A DNA stretch of 64,000 nucleotides from Catenulispora sp. EB89 (GTDB lineage Bacteria > Actinomycetota > Actinomycetes > Streptomycetales > Catenulisporaceae). Below are positions 28,651-37,118 of the stretch, piece after piece; position 1 is the first letter of the stretch; each line of letters begins with the position of its first letter. Location: the NCBI RefSeq assembly GCF_041261445.1, contig NZ_JBGCCU010000011.1, positions 124,001-188,000 on the forward strand, in the 5' to 3' direction. The notes under the pieces are model-generated. The model ran no database searches. It saw only the letters and a list, made by a program, of their open reading frames with translations, and was not told the origin of the DNA. Both the position numbers and the translations under genes were made by a program.

Positions 28651-28737
28651 GTATCGCAACGCAATGAAACTGTATTGCGCACAGTGTCGCGGAGTGGCGG
28701 GGTGGGAGTGGGGTGGGAGGTCCGGGAAGATGGAGGT

Positions 28738-30087
28738 GTGAGCGATGAGTTGAGTGCCGGGGCGCGGCCGTTGTGCAAGTTCGAGCGGTTGGGGCGGTGT
28801 TCGCGGCCTGTGAAGGAGACGTTGCCGGGGAGTCGGGGGCGGCGGCACGAGTACTGCGATGACCCTGGGCACAATGCTGTGACGTTCAATCGGGCGCGGA
28901 AGGCTGCGGCTCGGGCGGAGGCTGCTGCGGCTTCGGGGGCGGTCGGCGGCGGTGTTGGCGGGGTCAGGGCCGGTGGTGTTGGGGGTGGCGGCTCGGTGGT
29001 TGGGGGCGTTGGCCTTGGTGGCGGTGCCGGTGCGTTCGGTGGCGCCGGGGCCGGGGGTGCGCAGGGCGGGGGGATGCCGGTGACGGCGGCGCGCGCCGGG
29101 TTCGAGGCGTCCGGGGTGTCGGTGGCGGCGACGTTGCGGCAGTTGGGGGCGCAGGTCGATCTGTGGTTGGAGCGGGCTGAGGCGATCACCGATCCGGAGA
29201 ATGTTGAGCGGCAGGTGCGCTCGGTGGAGCTTGATGCTGCGGCGCGGGTGACGGCGGCGGAGCAGGTGGCTGCGGCTGAGGCTGCGCGGCGGGCGGAGGC
29301 GGAAGTCGCGGGGCAGGCCGCCGGTGCGCGCGCGGAGCAGGCTGGGGCTGATGCCGAGGTGGCGCGGGAGGCTCTGGACGCTGCGGTGGTCGCGCATGCT
29401 GAGCAGGAGCGGGCCCTGCGTGATGAGGCCGGGCAGGAGCTCGCGCGGGTCCGGGAACAGGGTGAGGCTGCGGTCGTGGCGATGCGAGAGCAGGCGCGGC
29501 GGGAGGTGGAGGCGGCACGGCGCGACGCCGCCGAAGCCGCTGAGCTTGCCGATCGGACCCGTGCGGAGGCGGCGTTGCAGTTGCAGGCGGCGCGTGAGCA
29601 GGCCGATTTGATGAGGCAGGCCGCTGACGCGCAGATCGCCGCGGCGGAAGGCAAGGCTGCGGCCTCGGCTGCGGAGGCGCAGGCGGTGGCGCAGCGGGCG
29701 GCGGCGGAGTTGGAGGCGCTGCGGGCCGGGCTGAGCGCGCAGGTGCAGGCGGCCAAGGCCGATGCGGAGTCCGCGCACGCCGGGCGGGTCGCCGAGGGCG
29801 AGCGTGCCGATCGGGAGGCCGCGGCCCGGCAGGCTGAGGCCGAGCGGGCGGCGCGCGCCGAGGCCGCGGTGGAGGCGGCTGCTGTGCAGGTGGAGCAGGT
29901 GACGGCCCGTTGGCAGCAGGACGCGGCGGCGCTGGCGACGGAGCGGGAGGCGCGGCGGGAGGCGGAGTTGGCGGCCGCGTCGCTGCGTGGGGAGTTGGCG
30001 GCGGCTGCTCGGGAGCGGCACGGTGCTGCGGGGACGCGGGTGCCGGGTGGGCGCAGGGAAGAGGCGGATGTCTCAGAGAAGAGCTGA
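28738..30087 (+). CDS. KfrA-like long coiled-coil DNA-binding protein
   Basis: About 449 aa. The N-terminus carries a small Cys/His-rich segment (CKFERLGRCSRP, then HEYCDDPGHN) resembling a zinc-binding or HTH-like start. A Gly-rich hinge follows, then a MPVTAARAGFEASGVSVAATLRQLGAQ segment. About 270 residues of uninterrupted Ala/Glu/Arg-rich coiled coil complete it. KfrA proteins are plasmid or chromosome-organising, autoregulated DNA-binding coiled coils; a similar layout is common in actinobacteria. GTG 28738 was chosen because similarity to a folded protein begins there, but the ribosome site (GGAGG) is very close and the start is uncertain. AT-rich iterons and a palindrome precede it, fitting autoregulation. 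Confidence 0.65.
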   Translation: MSDELSAGARPLCKFERLGRCSRPVKETLPGSRGRRHEYCDDPGHNAVTFNRARKAAARAEAAAASGAVGGGVGGVRAGGVGGGGSVVGGVGLGGGAGAFGGAGAGGAQGGGMPVTAARAGFEASGVSVAATLRQLGAQVDLWLERAEAITDPENVERQVRSVELDAAARVTAAEQVAAAEAARRAEAEVAGQAAGARAEQAGADAEVAREALDAAVVAHAEQERALRDEAGQELARVREQGEAAVVAMREQARREVEAARRDAAEAAELADRTRAEAALQLQAAREQADLMRQAADAQIAAAEGKAAASAAEAQAVAQRAAAELEALRAGLSAQVQAAKADAESAHAGRVAEGERADREAAARQAEAERAARAEAAVEAAAVQVEQVTARWQQDAAALATEREARREAELAAASLRGELAAAARERHGAAGTRVPGGRREEADVSEKS

Positions 30088-30179
30088 TCGCTAGCTGGTA
30101 AGGCTGGTAGGTAGCGCTGGTAAAGCTGATGGCGCTGCAATGGATTGCGGTCTGGGGTGGGATATAGGAGCGCGCTGAA

Positions 30180-30212
30180 GGGCGCGGCGGGGAAAGGTCC
30201 CCCGCCGCGCCC
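30180..30212. terminator. Bidirectional terminator between KfrA-like and alpha-galactosidase genes
   Basis: Arms GGGCGCGGCGGGG / CCCCGCCGCGCCC (13 bp) with a 7-base loop. Located between convergent genes. Confidence 0.75.
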
Positions 30213-30239
30213 TCGTGCGTCAAGCCGGGCCGGCGCGCG

Positions 30240-31955
30240 TCAGCTGGGCAAAGCCCAGGTCTGGTTGGCCTGGTGGCTGCCGCACGTCCAGGTGTCCAAC
30301 TTCGTGCCGTCCGCGCTGCCGCCACCGTAGACGTCCAGGCACAGGCCCGAGGCGTTGTTGGTGACCGTCCCGTCGGCCTGCGCCGTCCACTGCTGCGACG
30401 TGCTGCCGTTGCAGGTGGAGATCACCGCCGCGCTGCCGGCGGTGGTGCCGTTGGCGGTCAGGCACTTGCCGAGCGTCCGCACGCTCCCGTCCCCCAGCCG
30501 CGTCCAGGACTGGTTGGCGTTGCCTGTGCACGTGTACAGGATCGTCGGTGTGCCGTCGGCGGTGTTGCTGCCGGTCAGGTCCACGCACTTGGCGCCGTTG
30601 CCGGCGATCTCGCCGGTCGGAACCGCCGCGGCGCAGGAAGCCGAGGGCGTCAGGCGCCAGATGGCGGTGCCGTGGGCGGGGATCGTCGCCGTCAGGGTGC
30701 TGCCGGTGGTGGTGGCGCCGGTCCACAGGTTCTTCGCGGAGGCGGTGCAGCCGGGCAGGCCGACGGAGGCCAGCGTCGTCGACACCGTCTGCGCCGACGA
30801 GCCGCGGTTCAGGACGGCGACCGCCCGGTCCCCGTTGGCCAGCGGCTTGGCCAGGACGTCGGTGCTCCCGTTGGTCGACACCACGCCTGCCTGGTGGCCC
30901 GCCGGGTCCTGGTCCAGGGCGATCAGGTCGGTGTTGCCGAGGGCGGCCAGGCCGTCGGTGCTGAGGTGGGCGACGTCGGAGGACAGGATCATGGGGGCGT
31001 TCATCATCGCCCACAGTGCGACCTGGCTGCGGGATTCGTCGGCGGTCAGGCCGGGGTCGCCGGCGATGAGGAAGTCGGGGTCGTTCCAGTTGCCGGGCTT
31101 GGCGTAGCGGGAGATCCAGCGGTTGTAGCCGTAGTTGGACAGGACCGAGGACCAGCGGCTCGCCGAGGGGTTGGAGCTGTTGTAGGTGGCGATGTCGTAG
31201 CCTTCGCGCCACAGCTGGCCGAGCTGGCCCACCCAGCCCAGGACGTCGAACCAGGTCGGGTTGCCCCACTCGCCGCTCTGGAAGTACGCGGGGGCGGACT
31301 CGGAGAACACGATGGGACGGCCGGCACTGGCCAGCGCGTTCGACTCGGCGGTGTACGCGTTGTGGTACGCCTGCTCGGTGCTTTCACCGCTCGGGATGTA
31401 GACGTTGCAGCCGTCGAGCTTCAGGTAGTCCACGCCCCAGGAGGCGAACGTCGCCGCGTCCTGCGCGAAGTGGTCGGCGCCGCCGCCCTGCGGCTGGCCG
31501 CTGCCGGGGTAGCCGCCGCAAGTGGAGGAGCCGGCGTCCTCGTAGATGCCGAAGTTCAGGCCCTTGCTGTGCAGGTAGCTGCCGAGCCAGGCCATGCCGT
31601 GCGGGAACTTGGTGGAGTCGGCGACGAGGTTGCCGGCCGAGTCACGGGACGAGGCCATCCAGCAGTCGTCGACGGTGACGGTCTTGTAGCCCTTCGCGGC
31701 CAGACCGCTGCTGACCAGGGCGTCGGCGTTGGCCACGACCACGGACTCGTCGACCGAGCACTGGTAGTGGGCCCAGTCGTTCCAGCCCATCGGGGGCGTG
31801 GCGGCCAGGGTGGCGGACGTGGCGGAGGTAGTGCCGGTGGTGCTCGCCGTGCGTGGCGTCGCGTGAGCGGTGCCGGATGTCAGGGGCAGTACTGCCAGGG
31901 CGCAGGACAGGGCGGCTGTTGCGATACGCCGTGGGACGGAACGGGGTGACGACAT
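30240..31955 (-). CDS. Secreted GH27 alpha-galactosidase with ricin-B lectin domain
   Basis: 571 aa; removes terminal alpha-galactose from oligo- or polysaccharides outside the cell. Signal peptide at residues 1-33 (MSSPRSVPRRIATAALSC, cleavage near AHA). The GH27 catalytic barrel starts at PPMGWNDW. The nucleophile Asp lies in YLKLDGCN and the acid/base Asp in WNDPDFL. A C-terminal beta-sandwich leads to a ricin-type trefoil (CBM13): QSWTRLGDG, SQQWTAQADG and NQTWALPS mark its repeats, with GLCLDVYGGGSADGT. The ATG has AAGGAGG seven bases upstream. A well-formed promoter lies 50-80 bases upstream. Confidence 0.93.
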   Translation of the reverse strand: MSSPRSVPRRIATAALSCALAVLPLTSGTAHATPRTASTTGTTSATSATLAATPPMGWNDWAHYQCSVDESVVVANADALVSSGLAAKGYKTVTVDDCWMASSRDSAGNLVADSTKFPHGMAWLGSYLHSKGLNFGIYEDAGSSTCGGYPGSGQPQGGGADHFAQDAATFASWGVDYLKLDGCNVYIPSGESTEQAYHNAYTAESNALASAGRPIVFSESAPAYFQSGEWGNPTWFDVLGWVGQLGQLWREGYDIATYNSSNPSASRWSSVLSNYGYNRWISRYAKPGNWNDPDFLIAGDPGLTADESRSQVALWAMMNAPMILSSDVAHLSTDGLAALGNTDLIALDQDPAGHQAGVVSTNGSTDVLAKPLANGDRAVAVLNRGSSAQTVSTTLASVGLPGCTASAKNLWTGATTTGSTLTATIPAHGTAIWRLTPSASCAAAVPTGEIAGNGAKCVDLTGSNTADGTPTILYTCTGNANQSWTRLGDGSVRTLGKCLTANGTTAGSAAVISTCNGSTSQQWTAQADGTVTNNASGLCLDVYGGGSADGTKLDTWTCGSHQANQTWALPS

Positions 31956-32006
31956 GGTGCCTCCTTGCTGAATCTTGAAAGATCTGCGGGGCGCACGCCG
32001 TGCATA

Positions 32007-32035
32007 AATACACTGCGGATGCTCGAAACTGTCAA
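32007..32035 (-). promoter_or_regulatory. Promoter of the alpha-galactosidase gene
   Basis: Minus strand TTGACA (32030-32035), 17-base spacer, TGTATT (32007-32012), about 52 bases before the ATG. The -10 region lies in the 12-mer CCGCAGTGTATT also found upstream of the GDSL lipase gene. Confidence 0.55.
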
Positions 32036-32159
32036 GGTTTCGTGACTTCCGAGCAGATCCTGCCATCGGCATCCAGCTGTTGATTCGAGGTCGTGGCGCC
32101 GCCCCGCACGGCACTAGGGTTGGGCACCGACGTATCGGACGAGCAGGGGAGTGGAGCAG

Positions 32160-33752
32160 GTGTCGTCGACGTCGGCGGTGGCGGTGCTGGCGCAGGGACT
32201 GCGGGAGCTACGCGACTTCGCGGAGGGGCCCGACGGTGAGGAGCTGCGGGAACGCACGGGACTCACGACCACACAGATCGAGGCGGCGCTCGGCGGCGAA
32301 CGGCTGCCGACGCGCGAGGTGACGCTGGCGCTGGTCGAGGCGTGGGAGGGGGATGTCGAGGCCTGGCGGGAGTACTGGGGGCAGATCTCGGAGCTCGCGC
32401 AGGAGGACGAGGGCCGGAACACCGGTGGAGCGGCGACGCCTACGCCGCCGGAGCCTTCGATCATCACGCCGAGGGAAGACGACCCGGCAGCGGATTCGGA
32501 GGCGGACCCGGACGGGGGCGACGAGGGTAAGGCTGAGCGGAAGGCCGCCGGTTCTGAGGCTGAGGTAGAAGTAGAAGCAGAGGCCGGCGATGAGGTAGAC
32601 GCCCAGGCGGAGGCGGCGCGCGCCAGGTCGGCGGCTCGGGCGCAGCTTGAGGCGAACGCTCAGGCGGCGAAGGCGCATTCGGAGGCGATGGCCGCGGCGG
32701 CCGAGGCATCGGTGCGCGGCGAGAACGCGGACATCGCGCAGGCAGCACATGCTGACGCATCGGCCGCGGCGGAGACGGAGACGGCGCCTGCGGACGAGAA
32801 GGCATCGGCCCAGTCAGAGTCGGACCAGCAGGCGCCAGCGCAGCCGAAGCCAGATGACGATGCTGAGGCGCGCGCCGATGGCGTGGACCCGATGGAGTCC
32901 AAGGCCGCGGCGGGCGGCCGCGACGCTGCGGCTTCGGCCGAGTCGAAGGCTGCGGCGGAGCCTGTTCAGGGCGCCGGCGAGGCCTCGGCGCGCGCCACGT
33001 CGGGTCGTACCACGACCGTGCTCCAGCCGACCGCCGTGGTCCCCGGCAGCGGCAGCCCCCGCCCGCCGACGAAGAAGAGCCCGCTGGCGCGCATAGGCAT
33101 CCCGATCCTGCTGTTCGCGATAGGCGTGGGCGTGGGCGCGTTCGGCGACCATGCCCTGAACTCCAAGCAGGACTCGAAGAACACCTCCGCCTCCGTCCTG
33201 CCGCTGTCGGGGACGTCGAAGCCGTCGCGGCCCACCGGGTCGGCGTCGTTGAGCGCGCCGACGACGCCCTCCATCCCCAGCTATACGGCGAGTGGTTCCA
33301 GCAGCAATCCCACGGCGTCCGCGACGCCGACGAACGGCTCCAGCTCGGCCACGTCGACCGTCGTGCCGGGCACCGTTGTGGGGACGTACGTCGGGATCCA
33401 GTTGGCGTCCGGCTACAGCGTCAACTTCCTGTCGGATCCGTACCATCCGGCCGCGGGGACGGCCAACGGTCCGGACACGATGGGCTTCTTCGCCGGCAGC
33501 TTCGTCGACGGCCGGTTCTACGCCGACCGCGTGGCGGTGCTGGACCAGACCGACACCGGCTCGTTCACCTCGTGCCTGAACGACACCCGCTACCAGCACG
33601 ACGTGCTGCTCTCGCAGCTGTCGACGAGCAGCAGCTTCTGCATCACGACCGGCACCGGGCACCTGGTGCTGGTGACGGTGCGCCGGTTGCCCTCCAGCAC
33701 GGACGCCAATCCGTACGCGGTGCTGGACGTGACCGTCTGGCAGGAGAACTAG
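32160..33752 (+). CDS. HTH-type single-pass membrane protein with disordered linker
   Basis: About 530 aa. Residues 1-70 form an XRE-like HTH region (LRERTGLTTTQIEAALGG). Residues 75-300 are a disordered Ala/Glu/Asp-rich linker. A membrane helix follows (IGIPILLFAIGVGVGAFG, about 315-332). A Ser/Thr-rich stalk and a C-terminal extracytoplasmic domain of about 110 residues complete it (YVGIQLASGYSVNFLSD, SFTSCLNDTRY). This is a common actinobacterial design for a membrane-tethered DNA-binding protein. GTG 32160 was preferred to the in-frame GTG 32151 because AGGGGAG is seven bases upstream. Function unknown. Confidence 0.75.
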   Translation: MSSTSAVAVLAQGLRELRDFAEGPDGEELRERTGLTTTQIEAALGGERLPTREVTLALVEAWEGDVEAWREYWGQISELAQEDEGRNTGGAATPTPPEPSIITPREDDPAADSEADPDGGDEGKAERKAAGSEAEVEVEAEAGDEVDAQAEAARARSAARAQLEANAQAAKAHSEAMAAAAEASVRGENADIAQAAHADASAAAETETAPADEKASAQSESDQQAPAQPKPDDDAEARADGVDPMESKAAAGGRDAAASAESKAAAEPVQGAGEASARATSGRTTTVLQPTAVVPGSGSPRPPTKKSPLARIGIPILLFAIGVGVGAFGDHALNSKQDSKNTSASVLPLSGTSKPSRPTGSASLSAPTTPSIPSYTASGSSSNPTASATPTNGSSSATSTVVPGTVVGTYVGIQLASGYSVNFLSDPYHPAAGTANGPDTMGFFAGSFVDGRFYADRVAVLDQTDTGSFTSCLNDTRYQHDVLLSQLSTSSSFCITTGTGHLVLVTVRRLPSSTDANPYAVLDVTVWQEN

Positions 33753-33789
33753 CGACCCACCCCCGCCGCCTGAGCGGCGGAAACAGCCC

Positions 33790-33827
33790 ACAGCGCCGGA
33801 TGTGACCCAGGTCACATCCGGCGCTGT
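33790..33827 (+). terminator. Perfect 18-bp-stem terminator
   Basis: ACAGCGCCGGATGTGACC / GGTCACATCCGGCGCTGT with a two-base loop, 37 bases after the stop at 33752. Confidence 0.75.
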
Positions 33828-33932
33828 CACATTCCCCGGTGCCCGGGAGTCAGAGATGCGTAGGACCAAGGCGGCCGACAAGGGCCAACCATAGTGAAGC
33901 AGCATCTTTCGACTCATACAGGAGTAACCGAA

Positions 33933-34385
33933 GTGGAAGCTCGTATCCAGAACCCCGCCGTGATCCTCGACGCCAGCGGCGCAGTCCAGCAGCTCTACAA
34001 GGCCGTGAACAGCGGCGGCGTGGAGCCGGCGATCCTGGAGCTGGTGCACCTGCGGGCCAGCCAGATCAACGGCTGCGCGCCGTGCGTGTACTCCGGGATG
34101 GGCAACATGCGGCGCATGAAGGAGTCCGAGGAGCGCATCGGCCTGGTGGCGGCGTGGCACGACGCGCCGTTCTACACCGACGAGGAGAAGGCGGCGCTGG
34201 CGCTCGCCGAGGCGGCGACGCGGCTGGCCGACAACCCCGAGGGCGTCAGCGACGCGGTGTGGGAGGGCGCGGCGCAGTTCTTCGACGAGAAGCAGCTGGC
34301 CGCGATCGTGATGATGGTCGCGCTGACGAACCTGTTCAACCGGCTCAACCACGTCACGCGGCAGGTCGCCGGGCAGGCCTGGTAG
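33933..34385 (+). CDS. AhpD-like/carboxymuconolactone decarboxylase family protein
   Basis: 150-aa alkylhydroperoxidase-like protein. It has the redox motif LRASQINGCAPCVYSG with CxxC (Cys-Ala-Pro-Cys), the active site of AhpD-type peroxidases, and a helical C-terminus VALTNLFNRLN. GTG 33933 has GGAG at a normal distance and gives the usual family length; the upstream GTG at 33894 would add 13 unlikely residues. Likely a cytoplasmic peroxide-handling enzyme. No linked redox partner nearby. Confidence 0.88.
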   Translation: MEARIQNPAVILDASGAVQQLYKAVNSGGVEPAILELVHLRASQINGCAPCVYSGMGNMRRMKESEERIGLVAAWHDAPFYTDEEKAALALAEAATRLADNPEGVSDAVWEGAAQFFDEKQLAAIVMMVALTNLFNRLNHVTRQVAGQAW

Positions 34386-34429
34386 CCGCGGTAGGCCCGC
34401 TGAGCCTGGTCAGGGCTCTGACGGAGCGG

Positions 34430-34472
34430 CGCGCCGGGCCCCGTGTGATCCAAGCGCACGGGGCCCGGCGCG
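34430..34472 (+). terminator. Terminator after the AhpD-like gene
   Basis: 16-bp arms CGCGCCGGGCCCCGTG / CACGGGGCCCGGCGCG with an 11-base loop, then TTCGTTCG. Confidence 0.7.
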
Positions 34473-34533
34473 TTCGTTCGTCCGGTGCGGTAGCGTGCGG
34501 CGTCGACTCATACCTTGCCTCCAGGAGCGTCGC

Positions 34534-34941
34534 ATGCCCGAGTTGTCCGGCTGGTCGCACGTGTCGTTCTCGGTCCGGGACCGGGACGCCAGCGTCGCCT
34601 TCTACACCGACGTGCTGGGCTTCAAGACCCTGGCCGTCACCGACCGGACCGACTGGCGGCAGACGATCATGCTGCACTCGAACGGGATGTGCGTGGCGTT
34701 CCAGCAGCACACCGGCAACTCCGGCGAGGCGTTCGACTACACCGCCACCGGCCTGGACCACTTCGGGTTCGGGGTGGGGACGCCGCAGGAGCTGCAGGAG
34801 TGGATCGCGCGGTTCGACGAGCTGGGAGTGGCGCACTCGCCGGTGCGGGACACCGACCTCGGGCAGTTCGTGTCCTTCGAGGACCCCGACGGGATCCAGC
34901 TGGAGCTGTTCTACAGCCCGTTCGCCGCCAAGCAGGCGTAA
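34534..34941 (+). CDS. VOC/glyoxalase family protein
   Basis: 135 aa, the usual single-domain vicinal-oxygen-chelate size, with paired beta-alpha-beta-beta units: HVSFSVRDRDASVAFYTDVL in the first and HFGFGVGTPQELQEW plus FVSFEDPDGIQLELFY in the second. Candidate metal ligands are His9, His in LDHFG and Glu in QLELF. The ATG is chosen because AGGAG precedes it by about eight bases. Substrate unknown; such proteins include glyoxalases, dioxygenases and antibiotic-binding proteins. Confidence 0.85.
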   Translation: MPELSGWSHVSFSVRDRDASVAFYTDVLGFKTLAVTDRTDWRQTIMLHSNGMCVAFQQHTGNSGEAFDYTATGLDHFGFGVGTPQELQEWIARFDELGVAHSPVRDTDLGQFVSFEDPDGIQLELFYSPFAAKQA

Positions 34942-34960
34942 CCAGGGGCAGCGCCAGACC

Positions 34961-35524
34961 TCAGACGTCGGCAGGCTGCGGCGCGGGCGTCTTCGGCTTC
35001 TTCGGCACCTTGGGCGGACGCCCCTTGCGCCGGAAGGCGATCACCAGCGCCACGAAGATCAGCGCCGCGATCAGCGCGCCCACGGCGGTGGCGCCGCGGA
35101 ACCCCGGCGCCTGCACGTCCATGGTGCGCTGGCCGGCGTGCGAGCCGCCGCCGGTGCCGACCGCCACGCCGAGCGTCATCAGGTTCGGCGCGGCCAGGAT
35201 CACCGCCAGCACCAGCCACATCACCCGGGTCTTCCAGCGCATCGACCGGCGCATCGTGAACCACAGCAGGCCCAGCGGCAGGACCGTGAACACGATGCCG
35301 AAGCAGATGCCCAGCAGCACCCCGGTGGAGAACGCGCCGTTCGACGCGCCGCCGATCCGGTGCGACCACCAGCGCGGGATGTACGCCGCGGCCGCGAAGT
35401 AGCCGCCGACCAGGGCCACGAGCACCAGCACGATCGCGATCACGCGCCGTTTGACGTCGCGGCGGCCGCCCTCGGCGACAGGGGTGCCGGCCTGGGTGCC
35501 CTCGGATGCGTGGCGTGCCCTCAT
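34961..35524 (-). CDS. Four-helix membrane protein, unknown
   Basis: 187 aa. Helices are seen at VIAIVLVLVALVGGYFAA, LLGICFGIVFTVLPLGLLWF, VMWLVLAVILAAPNLMTLG and AVGALIAALIFVALVIAF. A basic proline/lysine-rich cytoplasmic tail follows (PPKVPKKPKTP). The start ATG 35524 has only a weak ribosome site. No family assigned. Convergent with the VOC gene. Confidence 0.65.
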   Translation of the reverse strand: MRARHASEGTQAGTPVAEGGRRDVKRRVIAIVLVLVALVGGYFAAAAYIPRWWSHRIGGASNGAFSTGVLLGICFGIVFTVLPLGLLWFTMRRSMRWKTRVMWLVLAVILAAPNLMTLGVAVGTGGGSHAGQRTMDVQAPGFRGATAVGALIAALIFVALVIAFRRKGRPPKVPKKPKTPAPQPADV

Positions 35525-35724
35525 GAGTCCGATGCTGACACCGGGGACGGCGGGGCGCCTGCCGAGTAGGCCGGTCGTGGCCGCGGTGGCGGGCCGAGGA
35601 CCGGCGCGCGCCACCACGAACGGAACACGCGTTCGATTGCGATGGCGCGCGCCGCCGGAACAGCGGTCGGAGCAGCCGTCGGAACGGCCGTCAGCACGCG
35701 GTCAAGCAGGCAGTCAGCCCGCAG

Positions 35725-36897
35725 TCAGTACGCCATCCCCATCGCCTCCCGCACCTGCGTCAACGTCGCCTCGGCCTCGACGGTCGCCCGCTCGGCCCCG
35801 CGCCGCAGGATCGCCGACAGGTACCCGTGCTCGCCCGCCAGCTGTTCGCGCCGGGCCCGGATCGGCCGCAGGTGCTCGTTCACCGCCTCGGTCGCGACGC
35901 GCTTGAGCGCCGAGGCGCCGCCGGAGCCGATCTGCTCGGCCACCGCCTGCGGCTCCTCGCCGCGGCACAGAGCGGTGATCAGCAGCAGGTTCGACACCTC
36001 GGGGCGGCCCGCGGGGTCGAAGGTGATCAGCCGGTCGGCGTCGGTCTTGAAGCCCTTGATGATGGCGGCGGTCTCGTCGGCGGTGGCCTGCAGCGGGATG
36101 GTGTTGCCGTGGCTCTTGCTCATCTTGTGCCCGTCGCTGCCCAGCACGGAGGGGGCGTCGGAGATCAGGGCCCTGGGTTCGGTGAACACCGGGGTGTAGC
36201 GGGTGTTGAAGCGGCGCGCGACGGTGCGGGTCACCTCCAGGTGTGGCAGCTGGTCCTTGCCGACCGGGACCAGGTCGGCGCGGCAGAACAGGATGTCGGC
36301 GGCCTGGTGCACCGGGTAGGTGAGCATCAGCGCGGACAGCGCGGGGCGGCCGGAGGCGGCGGCCTCGGCCTTGGTGGTGGGGTTGCGCTCCAGTTCCGGC
36401 ACGGAGATCAGGGACATCAGCGGCAGCAGCAGCTGGTTCAGGGCCGGGACGGCGGAGTGCGCGAACACGGTGCTGCGGGCCGGGTCCAGGCCGACGGCCA
36501 GGTAGTCGGCGACCAGGCCGAGGGCGAAGTCGGCGATCCGGGCCGAGGCGTCGCGGTCGGTGATCACCTGGTAGTCGGCGACCAGGACGAACAGCTCGGC
36601 GCCGGCGTCCTGCAGCCGGACCCGGTTGCGCAGCGAGCCCAGGTAGTGGCCCAGGTGCAGCGGGCCGGTGGGGCGGTCGCCGGTCAGGACCCTGATCTGC
36701 CGGGCGTCGCCGACCAGGTGCGCGGCCAGCTGGGCCTCGGTCAGGTACGCCGCGGGATCGGCCTGCGTGCCGTACGCGCCGTTTGTGTCGGCGGCGTTTC
36801 GGTCCCCTGACGCGGAAGGTGTGTCGTCGCTGTCACCAGAGGGAAAAACACGCGGCTGGTCGGAGGGATTGGTGGGTACGTCAAATGTGATGGTCAT
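35725..36897 (-). CDS. trpS: Tryptophanyl-tRNA synthetase
   Basis: 390-aa class I aminoacyl-tRNA synthetase that charges tRNA-Trp. The HIGH-like motif is PLHLGHY and the KMSKS motif is intact (GHKMSKSHGN). The Trp/adenylate-site segment GDRPTGPLHLGHY and LVPVGKDQLPHLEV are typical. The N-terminal 45 residues are an acidic, low-complexity extension not needed for catalysis. ATG 36897 follows GAGGAG. Expression appears controlled by an attenuator in the 185-base leader (36898-37082). In Streptomyces coelicolor an auxiliary indolmycin-resistant TrpRS is controlled by ribosome-mediated attenuation, so this may be the equivalent (inference). A second trpS may exist outside the window. Confidence 0.93.
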   Translation of the reverse strand: MTITFDVPTNPSDQPRVFPSGDSDDTPSASGDRNAADTNGAYGTQADPAAYLTEAQLAAHLVGDARQIRVLTGDRPTGPLHLGHYLGSLRNRVRLQDAGAELFVLVADYQVITDRDASARIADFALGLVADYLAVGLDPARSTVFAHSAVPALNQLLLPLMSLISVPELERNPTTKAEAAASGRPALSALMLTYPVHQAADILFCRADLVPVGKDQLPHLEVTRTVARRFNTRYTPVFTEPRALISDAPSVLGSDGHKMSKSHGNTIPLQATADETAAIIKGFKTDADRLITFDPAGRPEVSNLLLITALCRGEEPQAVAEQIGSGGASALKRVATEAVNEHLRPIRARREQLAGEHGYLSAILRRGAERATVEAEATLTQVREAMGMAY

Positions 36898-36978
36898 CGT
36901 CGTTCTCCTCGCGGGAATCTCACAGGGTCGGGGGTCCGCCGTCGTCGGCGTCCGGACCGCCCGGCCCCGTGTGCGGGG

Positions 36979-37016
36979 CGAGAACAACGAAGGCCGTCCG
37001 GATCGTCGGACGGCCT
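36979..37016 (-). terminator. Attenuator terminator in trpS leader
   Basis: Minus strand: perfect 10-bp arms AGGCCGTCCG / CGGACGGCCT with a 6-base loop, followed by the T-rich TCGTTGTTCT. It lies between the leader peptide and the trpS start. Its upstream arm can instead pair with 37039-37044. Confidence 0.75.
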
Positions 37017-37043
37017 GTCGGCGTGGGTGGCTGGGGAACCGTC

Positions 37044-37082
37044 CTAGGACGGACGCCAGCTGGCACACGGGAAGCTCTTCAC
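37044..37082 (-). CDS. trpS leader peptide with one Trp codon
   Basis: 12-codon ORF VKSFPCASWRPS, starting GTG at 37082, too short for ordinary gene calling. The Trp codon (37056-37058) lies just before the first pairing segment (ggacgg, 37047-37052). That segment can pair with 37039-37044 across the palindrome CCGTCCTAGGACGG, which contains the leader stop codon. There is no ribosome site, but a -10 box ends six bases before the GTG, so translation is likely leaderless. A ribosome stalled at Trp would cover segment 1 and let segment 2 pair with the terminator's first arm. Confidence 0.6.
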   Translation of the reverse strand: MKSFPCASWRPS

Positions 37083-37088
37083 GGGGTC

Positions 37089-37118
37089 AGGATATCAGGG
37101 CAGGCATGCCGGACTCAA
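37089..37118 (-). promoter_or_regulatory. Promoter of trpS leader transcript
   Basis: Minus strand TTGAGT (37113-37118), 18-base spacer, TATCCT (37089-37094), then six bases to the leader GTG. The -35 box overlaps the end of the upstream GNAT gene. Confidence 0.5.

Noticed and set aside
28542-30325. Long minus-strand frames opposite the KfrA-like gene
   Set aside because: Ser/Arg/Ala low-complexity products; the plus-strand frame has a coherent coiled coil and start region.
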